DNA from: Sphingomonas rubra
GTDB taxonomy: Bacteria > Pseudomonadota > Alphaproteobacteria > Sphingomonadales > Sphingomonadaceae
Assembly: GCF_900115745.1 (NCBI RefSeq)
Contig: NZ_FOXP01000007.1
Location: 124,001 to 188,000 of the forward strand
Direction: 5' to 3'
Length of the DNA stretch: 64,000 nt
Shown: positions 27,125 through 35,757 of the stretch, one piece after another
Layout: the number at the start of each line of letters is the position of its first letter
How positions within the stretch are numbered: position 1 is the first letter of the stretch
Notes under the pieces: generated by a model
Database searches by the model: none
What the model was told of the DNA's origin: nothing
Seen by the model: only the letters and a program-made list of their open reading frames with translations
Position numbers and translations under genes: made by a program

Positions 27125-27193
27125 CCGTTCGTGTTGAGCGCAGTCGAAGCACCTTGTGGAGGCGTGCCCTTCGACTTCGCTCAGGGCGAACGG
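27125..27193. repeat. REP-like dispersed palindrome, copy 2
   Basis: Arms CCGTTCG...GAGCGCAGTCGAAG and CTTCGACTTCGCTC...CGAACGG around a short central loop, the same family as 16833-16915. It lies in the 295-bp gene-free stretch after purA together with a second kind of palindrome (27260-27361). Confidence 0.85.
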
Positions 27194-27259
27194 AAGTGAA
27201 TACACCTGATCTAGTTTAAACCTAGCGCCGATCGTCATTCAACGCTGCGCCTCATCATC

Positions 27260-27361
27260 CACCCCGGCGAAGACCAGGGTCCAGCTGGGAGACGCGAACC
27301 GTCGGTAGTCGCACCTCTTTCACGACCTTCCCGACGGGACCCCGGCCTTCGCCGGGGTGGA
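27260..27361. repeat. CCCCGGCGAAG-type palindromic repeat
   Basis: The outer arms are CACCCCGGCGAAG (about 27260-27272) and the near-perfect complement CTTCGCCGGGGTGG (27348-27360). The right arm is itself a hairpin (CCCCGGCCTTCGCCGGGG). This is a second dispersed repeat type often seen in sphingomonad intergenic regions. It occupies most of the space between purA and the next gene. Confidence 0.75.
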
Positions 27362-27384
27362 AAAATGCCGATTGTCGATCCGTC

Positions 27385-27675
27385 CTAGCCCTTGGGCGGT
27401 GGTCCGCTCGCGCTGGTCGGATCGCCCGGTGCGGGGGCGGCGTTATCCGGTGCGGCGGCGTTGTCGGGTGCGGGCGCCGATGCGTCGGGCGCATCGGCGC
27501 GGTCGGACGGCGCCGCGTCGTCCGTCGTCGGTGAGGGTTCCGCGGTCGGCGGGCCGACCGGAGCCGGGACCTGGTTGGCGGGAATCTTGTTCTCGACGGG
27601 ATCGGTGCCGACCTGGGCGAGCGCGGCAGTCGACACGGCGGTAGCGACGACGATGAGGGTGGTGAAGCGCTTCAT
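27385..27675 (-). CDS. Small secreted Ala/Pro/Asp-rich hypothetical protein
   Basis: 96 aa. A clear signal peptide (MKRFTTLIVVATAVSTAALAQ) is followed by an acidic, disordered, Ala/Pro/Asp-rich tail with DAAPSDRADAPDASAPAPDN-like runs. ATG 27675 has CAGGAGG upstream on the minus strand. No family is recognised. It lies downstream of another secreted low-complexity protein, from which a terminator separates it. Confidence 0.6.
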   Translation of the reverse strand: MKRFTTLIVVATAVSTAALAQVGTDPVENKIPANQVPAPVGPPTAEPSPTTDDAAPSDRADAPDASAPAPDNAAAPDNAAPAPGDPTSASGPPPKG

Positions 27676-27691
27676 GACGTCCTCCTGACGT

Positions 27692-27721
27692 GAAAAGGGC
27701 CCGCCAATCGGCGGGCCCTCT
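27692..27721 (-). terminator. Rho-independent terminator after the Thr/Gly-repeat gene
   Basis: Perfect 9-bp stem GGGCCCGCC / GGCGGGCCC with a 4-nt loop; on the minus strand it is followed by CTTTTC. It ends the transcript of the gene at 27731-28255 just before the ATG of the next one. Confidence 0.88.
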
Positions 27722-27730
27722 TGTTCAAGC

Positions 27731-28255
27731 TCAGCGCGGCGTGCCGGGCGAGCCCGGCGTGCCGGTGGTGTTGCCCGGCCCGGTCATGCTGCCGAGCCCG
27801 GTGGTTCCGGTCGATCCGGTCATGCCGCCGGTGCCGGTGGCCGATCCCATCGTGTCCGGGATCGTCGTGCCGGTCGTACCGGCGGTGGTGTCGGTCGACC
27901 CCATCGTTCCGGTGGTCGTTCCCGTCGTCGAGCCCATCGTGCCGGTGGTCGAACCCATCGTGCCGGTGGTCGAGCCGGTCGTGCCGGTGGTGGACCCCAT
28001 CGTGCCGCCGGTGGACGAACGGCCCGTGGTGCCGCGGGTGCCCCGCTGCGTGCCGCGCGTCGTCGTGCTGCGGGTGCCGGTGGTCGACTGGACGCCGGTA
28101 TTGGCGCCGAGCGTGCCCGTGGCCGTACCGGTGCCGCCCATCGTGCCGACGCCGGCCGATCCGGTGCCGCCCATGGCTCCGCCGGTGCCGGTCTGTGCGG
28201 CGGCGAGGGCCGGGATGGCGAGCGCGGCGGCTGCCAGAGTGATCGTGATCCGCAT
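27731..28255 (-). CDS. Secreted Thr/Gly-rich tandem-repeat protein
   Basis: 174 aa. Signal peptide (MRITITLAAAALAIPALAAAQ), then almost only Gly, Thr, Ser and Met, with a repeating TTGTMGS heptamer clearest at about residues 88-125. It is predicted disordered. The corresponding DNA is a degenerate tandem repeat, so copy number may vary between strains. No known family; it could be a surface or matrix protein, which is a guess. Confidence 0.6.
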   Translation of the reverse strand: MRITITLAAAALAIPALAAAQTGTGGAMGGTGSAGVGTMGGTGTATGTLGANTGVQSTTGTRSTTTRGTQRGTRGTTGRSSTGGTMGSTTGTTGSTTGTMGSTTGTMGSTTGTTTGTMGSTDTTAGTTGTTIPDTMGSATGTGGMTGSTGTTGLGSMTGPGNTTGTPGSPGTPR

Positions 28256-28333
28256 GGTGCTTCTCCTACGTATCTGTTTGATATCGTAGCCGTTAAACGG
28301 ATCGTTTTCCCGATCGTTCCGGTTGCCGCCGCG

Positions 28334-29407
28334 TCAGCCGACCGGACCGCCGCATTGCGCGCGATGCAACATCATCTGATCGGCGAGGACGAACGCCACC
28401 ATCGCTTCCACCACCGGCACGCCGCGGATGCCGACGCAGGGGTCATGCCGACCGCGCGTGGCGATCTCCGTCGCCGTGCCGTCGCGCGCGATCGTCGGCT
28501 GTGGCGTCAGGATCGAACTGGTCGGCTTGAACGCCACGCGCACCGTGATGGGCTGGCCGGTGGAGATGCCGCCCGCGATGCCGCCGGCATGGTTGGCGAG
28601 GAACTCGGGGCCGTCGCTGCCGGGCCGCATAGCGTCGGCGTTCGCCTCACCCGACGCCGCCGCCGCGGCGAAGCCGTCACCGATCTCGACGCCCTTGACC
28701 GCGTTGATGCCCATGCATGCCGCCGCCAGCTCCGCGTCGAGCTTGGCGTAGAGCGGCGCACCCCAGCCCGCGGGCACGCCCGTCGCCTCGCACGCGACCA
28801 CCGCGCCGAGCGAGGAGCCGGCCTTGCGCGCGGCATCGACGATCCCCTCCCAGCGGGCGGCGGCGAGCGGGTCCGGGCAGAAAAAGGGGTTGGTGTCGAT
28901 CGCCGCGTCGTCGAACGTCGCGATCCGGTCGCCGCCGATCGCCTCCACCCAGGCGCGCACGCGCACCTGCGGGATCACCAGCCGCGCGACCGCCCCGGCG
29001 GCGACGCGCATCGCTGTCTCGCGGGCGGACGAGCGGCCGCCGCCGCGCGGGTCGCGAAAGCCGTATTTCGCGTCATAGGCGTAATCGGCATGGCCGGGGC
29101 GGTAAGCCTGGGCGACCTGCGCGTAGTCCTTCGATCGCTGGTCGACATTGTCGATCAGGAGCGAGATGGGGGTGCCCGTCGTCCGCCCCTCGTACACGCC
29201 CGACAGGATGCGGACGCGGTCGGGCTCCTGCCGCTGCGTGGTGAAGCGCGAGGTGCCCGGCCGGCGGCGGTCGAGCCAGGGCTGGATGTCCTCCTCCGCC
29301 AGCGCGATCCCCGGCGGGCAGCCGTCGACCACCGCGCCGATCGCGGGGCCGTGGCTCTCACCCCATGTCGTGAAGCGGAGGACGTGGCCGAAGCCGTTGC
29401 GGCTCAC
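28334..29407 (-). CDS. aroC: Chorismate synthase
   Basis: 357 aa from GTG 29407, placed by the conserved N-terminus ([27 protein letters not shown]). Signatures are [33 protein letters not shown] and GGISTGQPI. It makes chorismate from EPSP using reduced FMN. The GTG overlaps the stop of the small membrane gene (GTGA), so it is translationally coupled. Confidence 0.96.
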   Translation of the reverse strand: MSRNGFGHVLRFTTWGESHGPAIGAVVDGCPPGIALAEEDIQPWLDRRRPGTSRFTTQRQEPDRVRILSGVYEGRTTGTPISLLIDNVDQRSKDYAQVAQAYRPGHADYAYDAKYGFRDPRGGGRSSARETAMRVAAGAVARLVIPQVRVRAWVEAIGGDRIATFDDAAIDTNPFFCPDPLAAARWEGIVDAARKAGSSLGAVVACEATGVPAGWGAPLYAKLDAELAAACMGINAVKGVEIGDGFAAAAASGEANADAMRPGSDGPEFLANHAGGIAGGISTGQPITVRVAFKPTSSILTPQPTIARDGTATEIATRGRHDPCVGIRGVPVVEAMVAFVLADQMMLHRAQCGGPVG

Positions 29408-29643
29408 CGCCCCACCGTCCGGTCGCGCGCCCATTGCGCCAGGACCGATCCCACCACCACGCCGGCGAGCGCGCCGGAGACGCCGTCGCCGCCCTCGCGC
29501 GCGACGATCCACGCGCCCGCCGCAGCGACGGCGAGCACCAGCGCCAGCGCGCCCGCGTCGATCGCGGCGCGCCAGCCGTGGCGCTCGCGCCGCAGCGCCC
29601 AGAAGCCCAGGACCGCGGCGAGAAGGGCGAGCAGCGTCGTCAT
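29404..29643 (-). CDS. Small membrane protein between fabI and aroC
   Basis: 79 aa with two hydrophobic segments (residues 2-17 and 27-47) separated by [10 protein letters not shown]. It overlaps the aroC start by 4 bp and begins 8 bp after the fabI stop. Not recognised; its conserved coupling to aroC would support it as a real gene. Confidence 0.65.
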   Translation of the reverse strand: MTTLLALLAAVLGFWALRRERHGWRAAIDAGALALVLAVAAAGAWIVAREGGDGVSGALAGVVVGSVLAQWARDRTVGR

Positions 29644-29650
29644 TTCACCC

Positions 29651-30460
29651 TCACGCCAGCGCGATGTCGGGAGCGTCCTCCGCCTTCATGCCGATGACGT
29701 TGTACCCGGCGTCGACGTGGTGGACCTCGCCCGTCACGCCGCTCGCCAGGTCGGACAGGAGGTAGAGGCCGGCGCCGCCGACATCCTCGATCGTCACGTT
29801 GCGCTTCAACGGGGAGTTCAGCTCGTTCCACTTCAGGATCAGGCGGAAATCGCCGATGCCGCTCGCCGCCAGCGTCTTGATCGGGCCGGCCGAGATCGCG
29901 TTGACGCGCACGCCGTCGCGACCGAGGTCGACCGCGAGATACTGCACGCTGGTCTCCAACGCCGCCTTGGCCACGCCCATGACGTTGTAGTGCGGGATCA
30001 CCTTCTCGGCACCGTAATAGGAGAGCGTCAGCAGGCTGCCGCCGGGTGCCATCATCCTGGCCGCGCGCTGCGCCACCGCGACGAAGCTGTAGACCGAGAT
30101 GTTCATGGTCAGCAGGAAATTGTCGAGGCTGGTGTCGACGTAGCGGCCGCGCAGCTCGTTCTTGTCGGAGAAGCCGATGGCGTGGACCACGAAATCGATC
30201 GTCGGCCATTCCTGCGCCAGCGCCTCGAACGTCCGGTCGAGCGCGGCCATGTCACCGACGTCGCAGTCGAACAGCCGCGCCACGCCCAGCTGCTCGGCGA
30301 GCGGGCGGACCCGCTTCTCCATGGTCTCGCCCTGGTAGGAGAAGGCGAGCTCGGCCCCCGCCTCCGACAGCTGCTTGGCGATGCCCCAGGCGAGCGACTT
30401 GTCGTTGGCGAGCCCCATGATGAGCCCACGCTTGCCTGCCATCAAACCGTTCACGCGCAT
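29651..30460 (-). CDS. fabI: Enoyl-ACP reductase (NADH), FabI
   Basis: 269 aa. SDR-like FabI: GLANDKSLAWGIA, DVGDMAAL, HAIGFSDKNEL and the catalytic Tyr/Lys set in SYYGAEKVIPHYNVMGVAKAAL, then NAISAGPIKTLAASGI. Last step of each fatty-acid elongation cycle and the target of triclosan. The start is ambiguous: ATG 30460 touches GAAGGA, whereas GTG 30454 or ATG 30442 (MAGKRGLIMG) have better spacing. The stop of yihY lies 5 bp upstream. Confidence 0.95.
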   Translation of the reverse strand: MRVNGLMAGKRGLIMGLANDKSLAWGIAKQLSEAGAELAFSYQGETMEKRVRPLAEQLGVARLFDCDVGDMAALDRTFEALAQEWPTIDFVVHAIGFSDKNELRGRYVDTSLDNFLLTMNISVYSFVAVAQRAARMMAPGGSLLTLSYYGAEKVIPHYNVMGVAKAALETSVQYLAVDLGRDGVRVNAISAGPIKTLAASGIGDFRLILKWNELNSPLKRNVTIEDVGGAGLYLLSDLASGVTGEVHHVDAGYNVIGMKAEDAPDIALA

Positions 30461-30464
30461 TCCT

Positions 30465-31433
30465 TCACGCTGTCGCCGCTACCCCGAGGTCGTCTTCCTT
30501 TAGCGAAGCCTCGGCCGGTTCCGCCAGTGCCGCGTTGAGATGCGCGCCGAACACGAAGCCGAGCCCGATCAGGTAGAAGAACAGCAGCATCACGACCACG
30601 CCCGCGAGGCTGCCATAGGTGGCACCGTAGCCGCCCAGCATCGACAATGCCCAGGGCAGTCCCGTCGTCATGCTGACCCACCACACGGCGGTGAACAGCG
30701 CGCCGGGCCATTTGCGGCTGCTGGTGTAGCGGTATTTGGACGGGGTGACCGAGTAGAACAGCATGTACAGCGCGCCGAACATCACCACCGCCGGGATGAT
30801 CCGCGACAGGCCGATCCAGCCGGACAGGTCGCGTGCCCAGGGGACGAGGCGATAAAGGAACTGCTCCACCCCGGCGAGGAGGCCCTGCACCAGGAAGGAG
30901 AGCAGCACGATCAGCACCGACAGGATGATCGCGCCCGTGGTCCGCAACCGACCCTGCACGAACGAGGTCGAGCTCTTGGTGCCATAGGCGCGGCGAAAGA
31001 TGTCGCGGATGGTGTCGATGAAGCTGCCCACCGTCCACAGCCCGACCAGCCCGCCCAGCCACAGCAGCGTGCCCGTGCGCCCCGCCAGCACGCTGGCGAT
31101 CGGCTCGGCCAGCAGGGTCCGCGTGTCCGACGGCAGCGTCGCCAGGATGGAGGCGACGGTGCGCTGCGTTTCTCCGCTCTGCCCGATCAGCGACAGCACC
31201 GCCGCGGCGACGATGAAGAAGGGGAACACCGTCATCAGCGCCAGATAGGCGAGGTTGCCGGCGTGGATGAACCCGTCGTTATACGTGCCGAGCAGTGCCC
31301 GCTTCGCCACCTCGAAGGCGTAGCTGCCGGGTCGGACGCGCGCGAACTCGCGGTCGAGCCGCGCGCGGGCGCCGCCGTGGTGATGGGCGCGTGCCCGATC
31401 CTCCGGGGTCAATCCGCTCGTCGTCTCGTCCAT
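30465..31433 (-). CDS. YihY/BrkB family membrane protein
   Basis: 322 aa from ATG 31433. A hydrophilic N-terminus is followed by six membrane helices, with the BrkB signatures GFIHAGNLAYLALMTVFPF, LWTVGSFIDTIRDIFRRAYG and YGSLAGVVVMLLFFYL. It is an inner-membrane protein of uncertain function, once misnamed RNase BN. It lies between the DnaJ-like gene (5 bp) and fabI (4 bp) in one transcription unit. Confidence 0.9.
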   Translation of the reverse strand: MDETTSGLTPEDRARAHHHGGARARLDREFARVRPGSYAFEVAKRALLGTYNDGFIHAGNLAYLALMTVFPFFIVAAAVLSLIGQSGETQRTVASILATLPSDTRTLLAEPIASVLAGRTGTLLWLGGLVGLWTVGSFIDTIRDIFRRAYGTKSSTSFVQGRLRTTGAIILSVLIVLLSFLVQGLLAGVEQFLYRLVPWARDLSGWIGLSRIIPAVVMFGALYMLFYSVTPSKYRYTSSRKWPGALFTAVWWVSMTTGLPWALSMLGGYGATYGSLAGVVVMLLFFYLIGLGFVFGAHLNAALAEPAEASLKEDDLGVAATA

Positions 31434-31438
31434 GGCGG

Positions 31439-32392
31439 TCAGACGCCCATCGCGGCCCGCGGGTTCCCCTCGTCGCGGCCCGCCCATCCCTCGACGAACT
31501 GGCGCAGCGCCGCATCGTCCGCGGGCACGGTGACGGCGAGCGTGACCAGCTGGTCGCCGCGTTCGCCGGGCGCGCCCTTGCGGTGAAAGCCCTTGCCCTT
31601 CAGGCGCAGCACCTTGCCCGACGAGGTGCCGGCCGGGATGGTCAGCATCACCGGATTCTCCACCGTCGGCGCGCGCACCTTGCCGCCCAGCACCGCCTCC
31701 GCCAGCGAGATCGGCAGGTCGACGCGCACGTCGTCGCCCTCGCGCGTGAAGAAGCGGTGCGGCTGCACCTCGATCGTCACCAGCGCGTCGCCGGCGCCGC
31801 CCGGTCCGGGCTGACCCTTGCCGGCCAGGCGCATCTGGGTGCCGCTCTCCACCCCGGCGGGCAGCTTCAGCTCGATCGTCGCGCCGTCGCCCAGCGTCAC
31901 CCGCTGCGGCGCCAGCGTCGCGGCGTCGACGAAGGGCACCTGCAGTCGGTACTGGATGTCGCCGCCCTTGGCCGCCGCCTGGCGCCCGAACCCGCTCGCG
32001 AAGCCGCCGCGCCCACCGCCGCCGCGGCCGCCGCCGAACAGCCCCTCGAAGATGTCGCCCATGTCGGCCTCGCCGCCGCCGAACTCGAACCCCTGCGAGC
32101 GGAAGCCGCCGCCGGGGCCGCCGGGGCGGGGGCCGCCCCCGCCGCCGCCGAAGCCGAAGGGCGCCGCGGGGTTGCCGTCGCCGTCGATCTCGCCCCGGTC
32201 GAAACGGGCGCGCTTGTCCTTGTCCGACAGCAGGTCGTACGCGTTGGTCACCCCGCTGAACCGTTCGGCCGCCTTGGGATTGTCCTTGTTGCGGTCGGGG
32301 TGCAGCTCCTTGGCGAGCTTGCGGTACGCCTTCTTGATCTCGGCCTCGCTCGCGGTGCGCGCCACACCCAGTGTCTTGTACGGATCGGCCAT
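31439..32392 (-). CDS. DnaJ-like co-chaperone without zinc finger (CbpA type)
   Basis: 317 aa. J domain at residues 3-68 with intact HPD (LHPDRNKD), a Gly/Phe-rich linker (about 78-140), then the two-part DnaJ C-terminal substrate domain (PAGVESGTQMRLAGKGQPG, then RLKGKGFHRKGAPG). No CxxCxGxG repeats occur, so it is class II (CbpA/DjlA-like) rather than DnaJ. It stimulates DnaK. First gene of the cbpA-like, yihY, fabI, small membrane protein, aroC run. Confidence 0.9.
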   Translation of the reverse strand: MADPYKTLGVARTASEAEIKKAYRKLAKELHPDRNKDNPKAAERFSGVTNAYDLLSDKDKRARFDRGEIDGDGNPAAPFGFGGGGGGPRPGGPGGGFRSQGFEFGGGEADMGDIFEGLFGGGRGGGGRGGFASGFGRQAAAKGGDIQYRLQVPFVDAATLAPQRVTLGDGATIELKLPAGVESGTQMRLAGKGQPGPGGAGDALVTIEVQPHRFFTREGDDVRVDLPISLAEAVLGGKVRAPTVENPVMLTIPAGTSSGKVLRLKGKGFHRKGAPGERGDQLVTLAVTVPADDAALRQFVEGWAGRDEGNPRAAMGV

Positions 32393-32491
32393 TGTCGGTC
32401 CCTGTTTCTGCCGGCGCTATGTGGGGCAGACGTTCCGGCAGCGCAACGCGCTTGGGTCCCCGTGCGTTGGCAGGCGAAGAGGAGAAGCACG

Positions 32492-32758
32492 ATGAACGAC
32501 AGCGATCACGGCAGCCAGCCCATGCAGGCCGCGGGCAAGGACGGCCGCGAGGGCGCGGCGGACGGCGTCGAGAACCCCAACGGCCAGGGCGCGGAGGGCC
32601 AGAGCAACGGCGGCGCCTATCCCAATGCCAAGGGGCCGGACACCAAGGACAAGGGCGGCTTCTTCGGCCATGGCGGCCAGACCGAGATCGACTATTCGGG
32701 CACCGGCGCCAAGGGCGACGAGGGATCGGGCAACGCCAATTCGGTGACCGGCGGCTGA
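32492..32758 (+). CDS. Small hydrophilic Gly/Asn-rich hypothetical protein
   Basis: 88 aa from ATG 32492 with GAGGAGAAG upstream. Rich in Gly, Asn, Asp and Lys, without hydrophobic segments; the composition is like plant LEA or bacterial stress-hydrophilin proteins. Not assigned to a family. It is the last gene before tRNA-Arg and the island. Confidence 0.6.
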   Translation: MNDSDHGSQPMQAAGKDGREGAADGVENPNGQGAEGQSNGGAYPNAKGPDTKDKGGFFGHGGQTEIDYSGTGAKGDEGSGNANSVTGG

Positions 32759-32824
32759 TCGCCCGCGGGGATGACGGCGAAACCGCTGGCATCCCCGCCC
32801 GCTGCCTGCTAGCGGGGCGGGCAG

Positions 32825-32901
<77 letters not shown>

Positions 32902-33171
32902 AGCTATACGCCTAAGTCGTTGATCATAGCTTAATTAACATCCCCGCCAGTGCATCAAACCCACGGGTGTTCCCACATCGCAACGCGACTGCGGGCGAAC
33001 TGGTGCGACCTGCCACAGTGGATGTTGGTGAGATATCGACGTGCGTTCATGGTGGATCACGGCCTGGCTGCTTTGGAGCAGTAACCCGGCGTAAGCGGAC
33101 CTTTGTTAATGGGCCGAGCCGGAACACACTCAAGTCTTCAATGCTGCTGTCCCGCATCCGCGCGTCAGCCC

Positions 33172-33408
33172 TCATGCGTCGCCCTCAGCTGAACGACGAG
33201 CCTTGCTTGCCGCGCCGCCACGGGGGCGCTGCTTCTCGTCGGCCACCCGCTTCAAGTCGTACTTCTCGAAGAGGTCGTTCAAGGCTTCGGCTAATAGCAC
33301 CTGATGGGTGGAATCACGCTCGGCCGCGAGGCGCTTGAGCGTTCGAACAACGATCGGCTCAAACCATCCGCCGATCTGCCGCAAACCATTTCGCGCTTCG
33401 CTTGCCAC
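33172..33408 (-). CDS. Ribbon-helix-helix antitoxin-like protein
   Basis: 78 aa. GLRQIGGWFEPIVVRTLKRLAAE followed by VLLAEALNDLFEKYDL is the beta-strand and two helices of an orphan RHH protein of the antitoxin-like type common on sphingomonad islands and plasmids. A basic Lys/Arg/Ala tail follows. No toxin gene is adjacent. It may be a DNA-binding regulator left from a partition or toxin-antitoxin module. The 270 bp between tRNA-Arg and this gene, and the 176 AT-richer bases up to 33585, hold no gene I can support. Confidence 0.7.
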   Translation of the reverse strand: MASEARNGLRQIGGWFEPIVVRTLKRLAAERDSTHQVLLAEALNDLFEKYDLKRVADEKQRPRGGAASKARRSAEGDA

Positions 33409-33584
33409 GTTCGTCCTTGCTCAATCCGAGCAGGGACTGACGCATACTCAAACTTCAACCGCAACAAAGACCCATCGATTGGAGTGTCTACACTTCAAGG
33501 AGTCAGAATGTTTGTGCATATTAGATTGACGTATGCAGCTACTCACATCAAGTTTGTGCAAACAACGAGCTGCGGATTACAAAC

Positions 33585-34001
33585 ATGCTTGCACGGCAAC
33601 CGAAGAGAGAGGACCTGCAGAAGGCGATAAAGGTTGCACGCCGTGATCGCGCCGAGCGCTTGCTCACGCGCGAGATTAGCTGGTCGCCGGACGGAACGGT
33701 TGAGTTGGTGCTCACCCGTGAGTTCATGGTCCCGGATGACGCCGGCGTCTACTTAATCCACGACCTTCGCGGCATCCTCTACGTCGGGCAGTCTCGCAAG
33801 CTCCGGCAGCGCTTCGCCCAGCACGATCGCCTGCGCCGCAACCGGCTGCTGCATCTCGCGATGAGCCGCCCTGTCGGCATCATGCGCTTCAGCTGGCGCC
33901 TCGTCGCCGACGAAGAAGAACGCTCCGCCTTCGAGCGCGAGCTCGTCGCCACCCTCCAGCCGGTCTGCAACCGGCAGCTGCTCGACACCCCCCTTACCTG
34001 A
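33585..34001 (+). CDS. GIY-YIG nuclease domain protein (left module)
   Basis: 138 aa. A basic helical N-terminus (residues 1-30) is followed by a complete GIY-YIG domain: GVY at 54-56, YVG at 66-68, the catalytic Arg in RKLRQRFAQH (71-80) and the metal-binding Glu in ERELVATLQPVCN (about 117-129). All key residues are present, so nuclease activity is expected. It starts the first island transcription unit and ends 14 bp before the DGQHR gene. The same gene pair recurs in mirror orientation at 44268-47207. A weak ribosome-binding site leaves the exact start uncertain. Confidence 0.8.
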   Translation: MLARQPKREDLQKAIKVARRDRAERLLTREISWSPDGTVELVLTREFMVPDDAGVYLIHDLRGILYVGQSRKLRQRFAQHDRLRRNRLLHLAMSRPVGIMRFSWRLVADEEERSAFERELVATLQPVCNRQLLDTPLT

Positions 34002-34015
34002 AAAGGAGAAGACTC

Positions 34016-35314
34016 ATGGCCCTGCTCATCCCAGCCATCAAAGGCCGTATCGGCAACACCGAGTATTTCGAAACCACCATGCGCGTGCGCGACCTGGTGC
34101 AGGCCGTGCGCCGGCCGAGCGAACTCGACGAGTGGGCGAACTTCTCAATCGAGGAGCGCATGCAGCGCGAGCTCGACGACAAGCGCGTCCGCGAACAGAT
34201 TGTCCCTTACCTGACCCGCAACGAGGACCGCTTCTTCGGCTCGATCATCGTGCTGGTCTATAACGGCGAGGTCCTGTTCGAGACCATCGCCGACTTAAAA
34301 ATCAGTGTGCCTGGCGCCTACAAGGCGAACGCGCATCGCATCGGCTTCGTCACCATCGACGGTGGCAGTTTGATCGTACTCGATGGCCAGCACCGCCTTG
34401 CGGCCCTGAAGAGCGTCTACGAACCCAAGCAGGACGGCGTCGTGTACGGTCCCTATGTCAAGGACATCCCTGACGACGAGGTCTGCGTCATCTTCCTCAA
34501 GCACGAGGATCCGGTGAAGACGCGGCGCATCTTCAACACCGTCAACCGCTACGCGAAGCAGACGAGCCGCGGCGATAACATCATCACGAGCGAGGACGAC
34601 GGCTACGCCATCGTGACCCGCCGGCTGCTTCGCGACGATGAACCGCTCGGTAATCGGCTAGTGAACGGCAAGCCCTTCGAAGTCGTCAACTGGAAGAGCA
34701 ACACGTTGACGACCCGCAGCCGCCAGCTGACGACGATCAGTGCGGTCTACGAGAGCGCGTCGCTCATCCTCGGCAACAGCTTCTATCAGCCGCAGACGCG
34801 GCCAGACGATCTAAAGCTCGACGAGGGCGCCGAGCGTGTCGGCGCCGTTTGGCAGGCGATGCTCGAGGGGCTGAAGCCGTATCAGGATGCTCTCGCCAAC
34901 CCGGAGAGCATACCCGCGATGCGGGACGAGAATGCGCCGCACGCGCTGCTGTTCAAGCCGGCTGCGCAGATCGCGCTTCTTCGTGGACTACTGAACGCCA
35001 CCACCGGTGATCGCATGACTCTGGCCGAAGCCGTCAAGCGCGCCAACGCGATCGACTGGCGCATGCAGGCGCCAATGTGGGAGGGTGTCATCATGAAGGC
35101 GAGCGGGGCGATCGATGCAGGTCAGGAAGCCCGCAATCGCGCTGGCAGCCTGATCAACTGGCTGATCGCGGCTGACGTGATGCCGAAGGAGGAGCGCGAG
35201 GCGATCCGCCGGACCTACAACCAGGCCTTCGGCATCGATGTGAATGATGCCGAGCAGGCAAAGGCAGCGCGCGAGCTGCCAGAGCCTGTGGCCGGCGCGA
35301 AGCTCGCCGCCTGA
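34016..35314 (+). CDS. DGQHR domain protein, DndB-like (left module)
   Basis: 432 aa. The DGQHR motif lies at 123-127 (LIVLDGQHRLAAL), in the ParB/sulfiredoxin-like fold shared with DndB and distantly with the DUF262 (DGQQR) domain of SspE. IFNTVNRYAKQTSRGDN is the second conserved block. DndB proteins regulate or tune phosphorothioation genes; SspE's DUF262 domain hydrolyses nucleotides when it senses modified DNA. Which role applies here is open. Strong AAAAGGAGAAG before ATG 34016. Partnered with the GIY-YIG gene just upstream. Confidence 0.82.
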   Translation: MALLIPAIKGRIGNTEYFETTMRVRDLVQAVRRPSELDEWANFSIEERMQRELDDKRVREQIVPYLTRNEDRFFGSIIVLVYNGEVLFETIADLKISVPGAYKANAHRIGFVTIDGGSLIVLDGQHRLAALKSVYEPKQDGVVYGPYVKDIPDDEVCVIFLKHEDPVKTRRIFNTVNRYAKQTSRGDNIITSEDDGYAIVTRRLLRDDEPLGNRLVNGKPFEVVNWKSNTLTTRSRQLTTISAVYESASLILGNSFYQPQTRPDDLKLDEGAERVGAVWQAMLEGLKPYQDALANPESIPAMRDENAPHALLFKPAAQIALLRGLLNATTGDRMTLAEAVKRANAIDWRMQAPMWEGVIMKASGAIDAGQEARNRAGSLINWLIAADVMPKEEREAIRRTYNQAFGIDVNDAEQAKAARELPEPVAGAKLAA

Positions 35315-35373
35315 CACCCGTCCGGGGCGTGCCGAACGCGCCCCGGTTTCCCCCACGCTTGGAGCTGAACACG

Positions 35374-35757
35374 ATGAGCGCTTCTCAAAAACTCTTCCTG
35401 ATGGTCGACGAGCCGCACAGCTACGCGCAGCTCGTAAGCGGGCCTGATGCGTTCGCCGCCGTTGAAGGCCATTACACCACGCTCGACGCCTGGTGTTCGC
35501 CGTCGCCCGACGCCGACATTAGCGAGGAGTTCCTGCTCTTCCTCTATGAAGTTCCCGCTCACTTGGCGGACGATCTGAGCGAGCGTTTCGAAGATCTTGA
35601 CGGGGACGAACTGGCCAATCAAGTCTCTGTATTCACCCGCGAAAACCCGAGCGTTGCGCCCGTCGAGGTCAACGTCACCTACACCGCCGTCGAGGGTGCG
35701 AAAGCGTCAAAGCTGCCCGCTTTCCCGGACCTCTTCAGCGGCCGCCGCGAGGACTGA
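35374..35757 (+). CDS. Small strongly acidic protein of unknown function
   Basis: 127 aa from ATG 35374 (GGAG upstream). It has 24 Asp/Glu against 7 Lys/Arg, no membrane segment, and is predicted alpha/beta. No family is recognised. It follows the left DGQHR gene on the same strand, and its 3' end overlaps the 3' end of sspA (opposite strand) by 51 bp. Its charge would suit a DNA-mimic or a modulator of a DNA-binding partner, but this is speculation. Confidence 0.65.
   Translation: MSASQKLFLMVDEPHSYAQLVSGPDAFAAVEGHYTTLDAWCSPSPDADISEEFLLFLYEVPAHLADDLSERFEDLDGDELANQVSVFTRENPSVAPVEVNVTYTAVEGAKASKLPAFPDLFSGRRED

Noticed and set aside
28355-30538. Very long open frame opposite aroC and fabI
   Set aside because: It is antisense to two certain genes, has no family pattern and a composition (Arg/Ala/Asp) typical of the reverse frame of GC-rich genes.
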